Positions 1-8,200 of a stretch of 64,000 nucleotides of DNA are shown here, one piece after another. Position 1 is the first letter of the stretch. Every line of letters starts with the position of its first letter. The stretch is from an uncultured Bacteroides sp. (GTDB lineage: Bacteria; Bacteroidota; Bacteroidia; Bacteroidales; Bacteroidaceae): assembly GCF_963666545.1 (NCBI RefSeq), contig NZ_OY762899.1, positions 1,364,001 to 1,428,000 on the forward strand. The letters run 5' to 3'. The notes under the pieces are model-generated. The model had not been told where the DNA came from, made no database searches, and was given only the letters and a program-made list of their open reading frames with translations. A program made the position numbers and the translations under genes.

Positions 1-898
1 AAACATTATGTATCGTGCTGCGAATGATCATTTCGTGTTCTTCGTCGTAATAGTGATAGCGCGTCCAGCGCACAGCATCATCTTCGGGAATGCCGGAACG
101 AAAGCAATTCTCACCCAAGCGAACCAATAAAGGTTTCATATCTTTATCGGGATCAAAATCTTTCAACGAATTGAGCGCATCCGTCTCCGAGGTTTCAAAA
201 AGCATTGACATCGTTTTATAGCTACCAAAGCCTGGCAGAAGGCGTTTGAGAGGATCCGGTTCGGCATTAACAGTCTCCTTATAGGTCATTTCGGTGGGCA
301 TCTCCGTGGGTTGTTGCAGATACAGAGGGGTGGCATTGGGGGCAAAGTACAATTCCGGATCGAAACTCAGGCGACAGGAGCGTTCGAGCGTAGGCTCTTT
401 GAGCTCGATGTTAAAACTGAGTTCAGGCTGATAGATTCGGAATGCTTGTCGATAGGCATGCGCCTGAAACAGTATAATGTCTTCAGCGTTTTCGGGCAAG
501 GTGTCGTCCGGACGGGTGAAGCGCACCCATATCTTCACACTCTTTCCACTGGAACCGGTAAAAGCGGCCAATGTTTGTGGAAAGTCGCAGACTTTTTGTT
601 TCACTGAATCCACCTCATGCTTGCCTGCAAGGTGGTTTACTTCGAGCTGAACGATGCCGTTATACTCCGTCATCTGCACCATTCCGTCTTTTTTACGAAA
701 GACTCCTGCATGGAGTAGCTTCGGAACTTTCTGTACTACCGGGATTTCATACCTCGGACGGGCATATTTCAGCTCCTCTCTCATGTTAATTACCAACTCA
801 TTGCTGGCACCCTTTTTCATCTGTTCCATCAATTCAGCCAGTGCAAATGCACGATAGGTCTGAGTCTTGCCGTTATCTCTTAATTGCGTAATTCTCAC
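1..898 (-). CDS. VirE_N / BT4734-like protein, partial (C-terminus outside window)
   Basis: The minus-strand frame is open from a GTG at 898 to the window edge (299 codons). The only nearby upstream ATG is followed at once by a stop, so GTG is the likely start. The segment around residues 75-125 carries MTEYNGIVQLEVNHL followed by AAFTGSSGKSVKIWVRF. This is the signature of the BT4734/BF3469-like N-terminal domain (VirE_N), which in Bacteroides is usually followed by a primase-like or DUF3987 helicase-like region that would lie outside the window. The role is unknown; related proteins are linked to mobile or replication functions by domain only. It is divergent from an HU-like gene, a pairing common in Bacteroides. 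Family assignment is fairly secure, function is not. Confidence 0.75.
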   Translation of the reverse strand, partial: MRITQLRDNGKTQTYRAFALAELMEQMKKGASNELVINMREELKYARPRYEIPVVQKVPKLLHAGVFRKKDGMVQMTEYNGIVQLEVNHLAGKHEVDSVKQKVCDFPQTLAAFTGSSGKSVKIWVRFTRPDDTLPENAEDIILFQAHAYRQAFRIYQPELSFNIELKEPTLERSCRLSFDPELYFAPNATPLYLQQPTEMPTEMTYKETVNAEPDPLKRLLPGFGSYKTMSMLFETSETDALNSLKDFDPDKDMKPLLVRLGENCFRSGIPEDDAVRWTRYHYYDEEHEMIIRSTIHNV

Positions 899-940
899 AG
901 TACCAATTATTTACGTCATAAAATCTAGTTATTCGTGCAG

Positions 941-971
941 TAAAGGTACAACAATGCTCATTTACAGGCAA
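941..971 (-). promoter_or_regulatory. Possible Bacteroides promoter for the VirE_N gene
   Basis: On the minus strand a TTG (971-969) is followed after 20 nt by TACCTTTA (948-941). This fits TTG-N19-21-TAnnTTTG except for the last base. It would give a leader of about 35 nt to the GTG at 898. Confidence 0.4.
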
Positions 972-1034
972 GTAAATACTTGTTTTATTTTCTGAAACAG
1001 CACATCCAAGTAGGTAACTTTGCCTCTCTTTTAT

Positions 1035-1065
1035 TTGCATTATGCGTTATTATTTAGTACCTTTA
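1035..1065 (+). promoter_or_regulatory. Possible promoter for the HU-like gene
   Basis: TTG (1035-1037), 20-nt spacer, TACCTTTA (1058-1065). Transcription from here would begin at about 1072, exactly where the large palindrome starts, giving a leader of about 210 nt before the ATG at 1284. Confidence 0.4.
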
Positions 1066-1071
1066 TGGCAT

Positions 1072-1175
1072 CAAGCTTTGCGCTTCACACGTGTGGAGTG
1101 TAGGGATCACGCCCGTAGTCTGTACACTCCACGTGTGTAGTCTGTACGGACTACGGGCGTGAAGCGAAGAGCTTG
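1072..1175. repeat. Complex nested palindrome between divergent genes
   Basis: The outer arms 1072-1088 and 1159-1175 are complementary apart from two bases. Inside, 1109-1125 pairs with 1144-1160 (one mismatch) and 1087-1102 pairs imperfectly with 1123-1138, so alternative foldings compete. The motif GTAGTCTGTAC occurs twice (1115-1125 and 1137-1147). The rest of the 899-1283 gap shows only the two promoter-like sites. Confidence 0.8.
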
Positions 1176-1283
1176 AACCGAGGCATACGGTTAGTAGTTA
1201 CCTTATCGCAGCTTACAGATACCGCCTTGTTGGGAAGTTTAACGTACAATCAATTCATAATTAACTAATAAAAAACAAAAAGT

Positions 1284-1886
1284 ATGGCCGCAGAGTATGA
1301 CTTTAGAAGAAAACCAAGTAGCAAAGAAGAAGCAGAACAACAACCCCTCTATCCGCGCATCGTGTCGAAGGGCACAATATCGACCCAAAAACTAATTACC
1401 GAGATTTCCGAGGCATCGACTTTCACCGAAGGCGATCTGGAGGGTGTGCTATGTGCGCTGAGCAAAAAGATATCGGGCTATCTGGCGGATGGATATCATG
1501 TGGAACTGGGCGAGATGGGTTATTTCTCAGTCAGCCTGAAAGCACGACCGGTGATGGACAAAAAAGAAATCCGTTCGCACTCCGTCTCTTTTGACAACAT
1601 AAACTTTCGGGCGTCGAGCAAATTTCGCAAACAGTCGTGCGGCTACCTGGAACGTGCCAGATATGGCTTCCGGCACTCAGCCAGCCTACCCGAAGAAACC
1701 CGCAAAAGCCGACTGGATGCCTATTTCAGCACACACCCCTTCATCACTCGCACGGAATATTCGCAAATCAGCGGCCTGCTCAAAGGGAAAGCTTTAAAAG
1801 AACTAAACGACCTGATAGCCGAGGGATATCTGGATACAATCGGCCGCGCAAGCCACAAAATCTATGTTAAAACCACCAAAGTGTGA
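1284..1886 (+). CDS. HU-like DNA-binding protein with C-terminal extension
   Basis: 200 aa. Residues about 25-125 match the Bacteroidetes HU-type fold (HU-HIG-like): helical SKGTISTQKLITEISEAS, then GDLEGVLCALSKKISGYL and the beta segment YHVELGEMGYFSVSLKARP. The last 60 residues (ETRKSRLDAYFSTHPFITR onward) look like a small helical, winged-helix-like module. Such proteins are twice the size of HU and are presumed nucleoid or site-specific DNA binders. It stands alone, divergent from the VirE_N gene, with a palindromic leader upstream and its own terminator downstream. A regulatory role for the palindrome is inference. HU-like assignment is good, biological target unknown. Confidence 0.8.
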   Translation: MAAEYDFRRKPSSKEEAEQQPLYPRIVSKGTISTQKLITEISEASTFTEGDLEGVLCALSKKISGYLADGYHVELGEMGYFSVSLKARPVMDKKEIRSHSVSFDNINFRASSKFRKQSCGYLERARYGFRHSASLPEETRKSRLDAYFSTHPFITRTEYSQISGLLKGKALKELNDLIAEGYLDTIGRASHKIYVKTTKV

Positions 1887-1924
1887 GAGTAAAACCCGAA
1901 AAGTGAGAGTAAAACACCCGAAAA
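1883..1924 (+). repeat. Two tandem copies of a ~21-bp unit
   Basis: GTGAGAGTAAAACCCGAAAA (1883-1902) is followed directly by the same unit with two extra bases (1903-1924). It overlaps the stop codon of the HU-like gene. A degenerate echo (TGTGATAGTAAAACGTG) lies near 2000. Confidence 0.75.
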
Positions 1925-1950
1925 CGTGGTAGACATATTTTACTATCACA

Positions 1951-1989
1951 CGCTGGAATGACTTACAGAAAGTCGTTTCAGCGTTTTTT
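1951..1989 (+). terminator. Rho-independent terminator of the HU-like gene
   Basis: Arms 1951-1964 and 1970-1983 pair over 14 bp with two G-U pairs, loop ACAGA, followed by TTTTTT. Outer CTATCACA and TGTGATAG extend the pairing. Confidence 0.75.
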
Positions 1990-2104
1990 GTGATAGATGT
2001 GATAGTAAAACGTGTTTTTTCACGGGAGGTGAATGGAATAGCATGGCAAAGCCGGGGCCTAAAATTGAATCAGCCCTTGAAGAGCAATAATAAAGGGCGA
2101 TTCA

Positions 2105-2134
2105 TTGCCTTAATGCAACTTTTTCATACCTTTG
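2105..2134 (+). promoter_or_regulatory. Bacteroides promoter for the DUF5063 gene
   Basis: TTG (2105-2107), 19-nt spacer, TACCTTTG (2127-2134): a full match to the Bacteroides -33/-7 consensus. It lies inside the upstream extension of the open frame, so translation must start downstream, at 2155. Confidence 0.75.
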
Positions 2135-2154
2135 CATTTCAATTTTTCTTTTAT

Positions 2155-2709
2155 ATGAAAACAGACAGTCAAGTTATATTCGATAGAAATGTGGTGGAGT
2201 TTGTAACCGTTGCTGCTGAGGCTTGTGCATTCTTGGAAAGATCTGAGAGCATGAAGCGCAGCCAATTTGTGGACACCATCCTAAAAATACTTCCGTTACT
2301 TTACCTCAAGGCATCACTGCTGCCCAAGTGCGAAATGATAGGCGAAGATGAACTCGAAACTTTCGTCACCGAGGAAACGTATGAGATACTACACATGAAC
2401 ATCGCATCGGTATTGGCCGAAAAAGATGATTATCTGGAAGTGTTCTTGCCCGATATGGCTTACAGCGACACGCCGATAAAAAAATGCATCTCCGAAGATC
2501 TGGCCGACATCTATCAGGATATTAAGGATTTCATTTTCATTTTTCAACTGGGACTGAACGAAACAATGAACGACGCACTGGTAATCTGCAAAGAGAATTT
2601 CGGAAACGTCTGGGGACAGAAGCTTGTAAACACGCTCCGTGCATTGCACGATGTGAAGTACAATCCTGATGCGGAACCGGAAGAGGAAGAAGTAAATGAC
2701 GAGGAATAA
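2155..2709 (+). CDS. DUF5063 domain-containing protein
   Basis: 184 aa, starting MKTDSQVIFDRNVVEFVTVA. The frame is open from 1990, but the promoter at 2105-2134 lies within that extension, so the ATG at 2155 is chosen. The protein is all-helical in appearance, without signal peptide or membrane segment, and ends in an acidic tail (EPEEEEVNDEE). Pattern and context match DUF5063, whose function is unknown. It is followed after 6 nt by a 3'-5' exonuclease gene and then an rRNA methyltransferase gene, so the three are probably one transcript. A role linked to nucleic-acid metabolism is inference from the operon alone. Confidence 0.75.
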   Translation: MKTDSQVIFDRNVVEFVTVAAEACAFLERSESMKRSQFVDTILKILPLLYLKASLLPKCEMIGEDELETFVTEETYEILHMNIASVLAEKDDYLEVFLPDMAYSDTPIKKCISEDLADIYQDIKDFIFIFQLGLNETMNDALVICKENFGNVWGQKLVNTLRALHDVKYNPDAEPEEEEVNDEE

Positions 2710-2715
2710 ATAAAG

Positions 2716-3369
2716 ATGGTTATAAAAAGAAACATATCGAAAGAAGAGATATCACAATTGCCCAAAGCATCCTTTCCGGGAAAGATCTATGTTATCCAGA
2801 CGGAGGTGGAAGCTGAAAAGGCGGTAGACTACCTATCATCCAGGCAAGTACTTGGAATAGATAGCGAGACCCGCCCTTCATTCGTCAAAGGGCAGTCACA
2901 CAAAGTAGCATTGTTGCAGATCTCATCCGAAGAGTTTTGTTTCTTGTTCCGCCTCAACCTCACAGGGCTCACAAAGTCGCTACTCGACTTGCTGGAAAAC
3001 CCTGCCATCATCAAAGTGGGACTGTCACTGCGCGACGACTTCATGATGCTACGCAAGCGGTCGCCCTTGAAGCAGCAAGCTTGCATCGAATTGCAAGATT
3101 TCGTCCATCCGTTTGGCATTGAGGACAAGAGCCTGCAAAAGATCTACGGCATCTTGTTTGGCGAAAAAATATCAAAATCGCAACGTCTCTCAAACTGGGA
3201 GGCAGATGTGCTGAGCGACGCACAAAAGCTTTATGCCGCAACCGATGCATGGGCCTGCCTGAACATCTACAACCGACTTCAGGAACTGGAAAGTACTCAC
3301 TCTTTCGAGATAGAACCTCTGCCGGAAGAAGAACCGACGGATCTGAATACAGCCAATCAACAATCATAA
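2716..3369 (+). CDS. DEDDy-type 3'-5' exonuclease (WRN/RNase D-like)
   Basis: 217 aa. The three exonuclease motifs are all visible: Exo I with D49 and E51 (VLGIDSETRPSF), Exo II with D108 or D109 (KVGLSLRDDFMML) and Exo III with Y173 and D177 (LYAATDAWA). This is the DNA_pol_A_exo1 superfamily as a single-domain protein without HRDC, closest in design to WRN-like exonuclease-domain proteins rather than full RNase D. It should degrade DNA or RNA from the 3' end using two metal ions in the cytoplasm. The acidic C-terminus (LPEEEPTDL) is probably disordered. It sits 6 nt behind DUF5063 and 25 nt ahead of an rRNA methyltransferase gene. Substrate is unknown. Confidence 0.88.
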   Translation: MVIKRNISKEEISQLPKASFPGKIYVIQTEVEAEKAVDYLSSRQVLGIDSETRPSFVKGQSHKVALLQISSEEFCFLFRLNLTGLTKSLLDLLENPAIIKVGLSLRDDFMMLRKRSPLKQQACIELQDFVHPFGIEDKSLQKIYGILFGEKISKSQRLSNWEADVLSDAQKLYAATDAWACLNIYNRLQELESTHSFEIEPLPEEEPTDLNTANQQS

Positions 3370-3394
3370 GAAAAGTAATCCATAACATCAAGCT

Positions 3395-4579
3395 ATGTCC
3401 TATAAAAAAGTATATCTGAAATCGGGAAAAGAAGAATCATTGAAAAGGTTTCATCCATGGCTTTTCTCGGGTGCCATTGCGTACTTCGACGGAGAGCCGG
3501 AAGAGGGTGAAGTGGTGGAAGTATATACCTCAAAGAAAGAATTTATTGCCGAAGGCCATTTCCAAATAGGAAGTATTGCCGTGCGTGTGCTGAGTTTTGT
3601 ACAAGAAGAGATTAATCATGACTTCTGGAAAAGGAAGTTGCAAGTGGCCTACGACATGCGCAAGAGCATTGGCGTGGCTGTAAACCCTACCAACAACACG
3701 TATCGGCTGATACATGGAGAGGGCGATAACCTCCCCGGATTGATCATTGATGTGTACGCCAATACTGCCGTGATGCAAGCACACTCTGCCGGTATGCACG
3801 TTGACCGCATGGCGATAGCCGAAGCCCTCATAGAAGTGGTGGGAGAAACGGTGCCCAACATCTATTACAAATCGGAATCGACCTTGCCATTCAAAGCTGA
3901 CCTCTTTCCGGAAAACGGATTTCTGAAAGGTGGCAGTACGGACAACATGGCACAAGAATACGGACTGAATTTTCACGTAGACTGGTTGAAAGGACAAAAA
4001 ACAGGTTTCTTCGTTGACCAACGTGAGAACCGTGCTTTGTTAGAAAGATATGCCAAAGACAGAACAGTACTCAACATGTTTTGCTACACCGGCGGCTTTT
4101 CATTCTACGCTATGCGTGGTGGTGCCAAGCTGGTTCACTCGGTAGACAGTTCGGCAAAAGCCGTAGACCTGACCAACAAGAATGTGGAGTTAAACTTCCC
4201 CGGCGATGACCGCCACACAGCTTTTGCAGAAGATGCTTTTAAATACCTCGACCGCATGGGCGATCAATACGACCTGATTGTTTTAGACCCGCCCGCCTTC
4301 GCCAAACATAAAGAAGCACTACGCAACGCCCTGCAAGGCTATCGCAAACTCAATGCCAAAGCTTTTGAGAAGATCAAACCGGGAGGCATCCTGTTCACCT
4401 TCTCTTGCTCGCAAGTAGTGACGAAAGATAATTTCCGCACAGCAGTATTTACCGCTGCAGCCATGTCGGGCCGAAGCGTACGCATCCTGCACCAGCTTAC
4501 TCAACCCGCCGACCATCCGGTAAACATCTATCATCCCGAAGGTGAATACCTCAAAGGATTGGTACTCTATGTAGAATAA
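3395..4579 (+). CDS. Class I SAM-dependent rRNA (cytosine-C5) methyltransferase, RlmI family
   Basis: 394 aa, the usual size for COG1092. The N-terminal PUA-type domain begins YKKVYLKSGKEESL and contains RFHPWLFSGAI. The central region has the EEHE-like linker (RLIHGEGDNLPGLIIDVY). The Rossmann methyltransferase part has MFCYTGGFSFYA (motif I), LIVLDPPAFAK (motif IV, near residue 300) and ILFTFSCSQ with the catalytic-type cysteine (motif VI). By homology it makes m5C in 23S rRNA (E. coli RlmI modifies C1962). It ends the DUF5063-exonuclease operon. The next feature is a terminator at 4702. The exact target base in this organism is inferred. Confidence 0.88.
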   Translation: MSYKKVYLKSGKEESLKRFHPWLFSGAIAYFDGEPEEGEVVEVYTSKKEFIAEGHFQIGSIAVRVLSFVQEEINHDFWKRKLQVAYDMRKSIGVAVNPTNNTYRLIHGEGDNLPGLIIDVYANTAVMQAHSAGMHVDRMAIAEALIEVVGETVPNIYYKSESTLPFKADLFPENGFLKGGSTDNMAQEYGLNFHVDWLKGQKTGFFVDQRENRALLERYAKDRTVLNMFCYTGGFSFYAMRGGAKLVHSVDSSAKAVDLTNKNVELNFPGDDRHTAFAEDAFKYLDRMGDQYDLIVLDPPAFAKHKEALRNALQGYRKLNAKAFEKIKPGGILFTFSCSQVVTKDNFRTAVFTAAAMSGRSVRILHQLTQPADHPVNIYHPEGEYLKGLVLYVE

Positions 4580-4658
4580 ATCCGAATTAAAAATATAAAT
4601 AAAGTTAATACAAGAAAGAAAATAAGCACATTACTATGTTACACAACATAAAAACGCA

Positions 4659-4666
4659 TATATTTG
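4659..4666 (+). promoter_or_regulatory. Orphan -7 box upstream of a terminator
   Basis: TATATTTG (4659-4666) matches TAnnTTTG, with ATG rather than TTG 20 nt upstream. No coding frame follows; the next feature is the terminator at 4702, so any transcript would be about 65-70 nt. Confidence 0.4.
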
Positions 4667-4701
4667 CACTGTGTTTTTCATGGTATTAGATTTAAGGTTT
4701 G

Positions 4702-4738
4702 AAGATTGGTTGTCGCGATGACAATCAATTTTTTTTTT
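4702..4738 (+). terminator. Terminator, first copy of a duplicated unit
   Basis: Stem AAGATTGGTTG (4702-4712) with CAATCAATTTT (4722-4732), loop TCGCGATGA, then a run of T to 4738. A near copy at 17195-17230, with similarity continuing about 20 bp past the T-run, lies at the other end of the Rhs island. The 4580-5205 gap holds this unit, the GTTAAC cluster and the promoter of the next gene. Confidence 0.75.
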
Positions 4739-4908
4739 GGCCCTACTCCAAGTGCTGTTCATTAATCTATAAGCTAACTAGCAACCACCACCCGTATACA
4801 ATCCTCTAGGGTATTGCTAAATCATTGTAGAATTCTACATCGTTCTCCATTTTTAAGGTCTCAATAAATATTGATAGCCACACGAAGGAAATGCCAAAGT
4901 AGTTCAAC

Positions 4909-5066
4909 GTTAACATTGCGTTAACGTTGGAAGTGAACAAGAGAATATTCTGTTAACGTAGCATTTTCTATTTCTCCCTAGTATTGCCCTGAAATAGGGA
5001 AAACAAGGTTGAAGAGGCGTTAACATTGACTGATATTGACTACTATTTCGTTAACGTTCTGTTAAC
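4909..5066. promoter_or_regulatory. Cluster of six GTTAAC palindromes
   Basis: GTTAAC occurs at 4909-4914, 4920-4925, 4952-4957, 5019-5024, 5050-5055 and 5061-5066, mostly extended to GTTAACGTT or GTTAACATTG. Related AACGT motifs continue to about 5100. This lies directly upstream of the promoter of the first Rhs-locus gene. An operator array is inferred. Confidence 0.55.
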
Positions 5067-5131
5067 CTAGGCTCGAAAAAAAATAACGTAATGATAACGT
5101 TGAGATTGCATGCTTTGTGAAATAAAGCCTA

Positions 5132-5139
5132 TATTTTTG
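5132..5139 (+). promoter_or_regulatory. Likely -7 box for the Rhs locus
   Basis: TATTTTTG (5132-5139) fits TAnnTTTG. The nearest TTG (5106-5108) is 23 nt away, longer than ideal, so the promoter may be weak or activator-dependent. Leader to the ATG at 5206 is about 60 nt. Confidence 0.5.
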
Positions 5140-5205
5140 CTACAAGAAGTTCCTAACGTATGATGTGGAATAACTCTATCGCATCGTCTAACAAAAATAT
5201 GCTAT

Positions 5206-8200
5206 ATGAAAAAAACGACTTTTCTATTTTTGATTGCTTTCTTTCTGTTATGCGCAAGTACTGCACAAGCTCAATTGGATATTTCATATCAGAATACGGA
5301 GCCTAAAATGCCTACATGGCAGACCTATGAATTTATGCGGTATGGTAAAGTAGCCTCATCGCTTTATACTGGAACGGTGAATTACAGTATTCCCTTCTAC
5401 ACATATAAAGATAATGATTTTGAAATACCAATCTCATTTGATTACGCCTCGAATGGTTTTAGAACTAACAGCCAGACTGGTCCTCTCGGGCATGATTGGT
5501 TGCTAAATGTTGGTGGTATAATAACCAGAGAAATCAAAGGAATACCAGATGATGTGTCTGCTAGCGTAATTACGCCCAATGGAACAGGGATCAATCCCAG
5601 AGGTTTTTACTATGTATACATGAATGATATAAGTCAATCGTCCGTACATCCTCCTCAGATATTTTTAGATTCGTCCTACAATTTAGTTTTTTATAATGAA
5701 ATTTATTCCGGAGGTAACTATTATCATTATGATATTGAGCCCGATATATACCATTTTAATTTTATGGGTTATTCCGGCTCTTTTCATTTCTGGTATAATG
5801 GGAAGATAGAGGTTTTCAATACTACCGGTTCCTCTGCAGGAATAAAAGTTAAACCTGATGATAATGAGATGGGAGCTTTTCAAATAATAACCCCAAATGG
5901 TTATACCTATATTTTTTATAGTAATAATGGAGAATACATCCCTAAACTAAACAATGGAATTGAGACGAAAACGACTATCTCATGGAAATTAGGTGAAATT
6001 ATAGCTCCCAACGGTAGAAAAGCTAGTTTTTGTTATGGCATTCCCCGAAACTCAGCTACAGGAAATAATTATAGGTATATTCCTCGAACAAATTATTATC
6101 AAACGAATTGGCCTCCATATGCTGACAATTCAACTTCTAGTTATCTTGGATTGGACATCGATAATGTGATAAGTTATCCTTTGGACAGTATCAAAGTCTC
6201 AGGTAATACCACAATTCGATTCTCTCACATAGTTAGTAATACAGAAAAATACATTTATAATGGTAAAATTGAAAAAGCTGCTATATATACGGCTTTAATA
6301 GATAAGATAGAAGTTTTTCATGAGAATACAATGGTTAAAAGATGCAATATAAATTACACCTATTCAAAAGCAGATCCATGGGCAACAACGGGCAATATTA
6401 TCCCATTTTTAGGATCGGTTAAAATAAGTGGAGAAGGAAGTTATTCTTTTAATTATGACGGCTTGGCAGACAAAACATTTCCTTATCTAGGTTCGTTCAG
6501 CTTTGACCATTGGGGATACTATAATGGAATGAATGATAATCTCAGACCAGTAGATATGACTGAATCCCTGAGTTACGATTCACAACATAATGAGATTTTA
6601 AATACGAGCCTTAAAAATCCCAATGCCACTTACGCTATGAGGGGAATGCTCAAGCGTATATCTTATCCTACGGGTGGTTATAGTGAATTGGAATACGAAC
6701 CTCATAAATATTCAGCTAAAATTGTTAGAAATTCTCAGAACTCTTTTGTACCTAGCATATCCTATCTTACTAATGACGAAATCACGGGAGGGTTGAGAAT
6801 AAAGAAAATAGTAAATTATAGTTCTGATGGAATAAAAACGGACTCCTTGTCGTATATCTATGCTGGAAGCAATAACCTTAGTAGCGGAATATTGATTAAC
6901 GTGCCCAGATATGGAGTAGAGTATACGGCAAGCGACGGATATAACAATCGCAAATCTGTTAAATTTTATTCTTCAAGTAACAATATTTATAATTATGATA
7001 AAACTCATATCGAATATTCTCGTGTGACAGAAAGAAAAAGTGATAATAGTACAACTGATTACTATTTCACGACTAGCTTGACATCTCCGGATGGATTTAG
7101 TGCTGGTGGGAATTTAGGCTCAAATTCAAATGATGTTCCCACATTTGTACAATATGATCAAGATGCACCTGGTAGGTATTATGCCACTTTTTTTCATGTG
7201 GGTGGATTTAGCCAAGAAATTACTAATATACTTACACCTACGACTTCCTTTCAAAGTAAAAGAGGACATTTATGGCGTAAAGAAATACGTGGCGCAAACG
7301 GTATTTTATTGAGAAATGAAATTACTAATTACGAGTTCCCTTCTATCTCGCAGATAGTAACTCCCAAAATAGTGGGTGAAGTATGGAAAAATATAAGTTC
7401 AGAAGAAATAGATCACCGGATAGCAAACACATCCGTGAGTAATTATGAAAATAACGTTCAAATAGATAGTAGGACCGATTTTTCATACAATATGCATGGC
7501 CAAACTATTAATACTAAAACAACAACAAGTGCCGGAGATAGCTTGATAACAAAATATCTTTATGTCACAGATATAACTCCTACACCGACTAGTGGGATTT
7601 ATAAGAATATGTTGGATAATAATGTAACCAACTATCCGATGCAAGAAACCGTCTATTTGAAAAAGAATAATGTTCTCAAACAAATTTCGGCAAAGAGATA
7701 CACGTATGTAAACCCTGATATAAATAATGGTAAGTTAATTCGCCCCTCAACAGTAGAGGTCTGGAATCAAGGTGAGACATGGACTACCACCATTAGATAC
7801 AATGCCTATGATAATATGGGGAATCTATTGGAAATGGAAGACAAAAATGGCCGGCACACTGCCTTCCTTTGGAGTTATGGAGGTCAATACCTCATAGCTA
7901 AAATAGAAAATGCTACTTACGCTGTGGTTAACACATTTCTCTCTTCTAACGGATTGATATCAGCTGCCGCTCTTTCGGCCATGAGCGATCCTGGAGATGA
8001 TATAATAAATGGGTTGAAAAATTTAAAATCTCAATTGCCGAATGCGTCTATTTTCGTTTATAGGCATAAATCTCTAGTGGGGATACGGGAAGCCGCCGCC
8101 CCTAACAAAATTACTTCTTATTATGGATATGATGCTTGGGGAAGATTGATCAATATCGAAGATAATGAGCACAAAAAAACTAATTTATATAAATATAATA

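Noticed and set aside
311-857. Plus-strand frames in the first 900 bases
   Set aside because: The minus strand carries a continuous 299-codon frame with the VirE_N signature.
1883-1924. CRISPR-like repeat
   Set aside because: Only two directly adjacent copies with no spacers; no cas gene in the window.
1990-2154. N-terminal extension of the DUF5063 protein
   Set aside because: Contains a full consensus promoter (2105-2134) and unlikely sequence; start placed at 2155.
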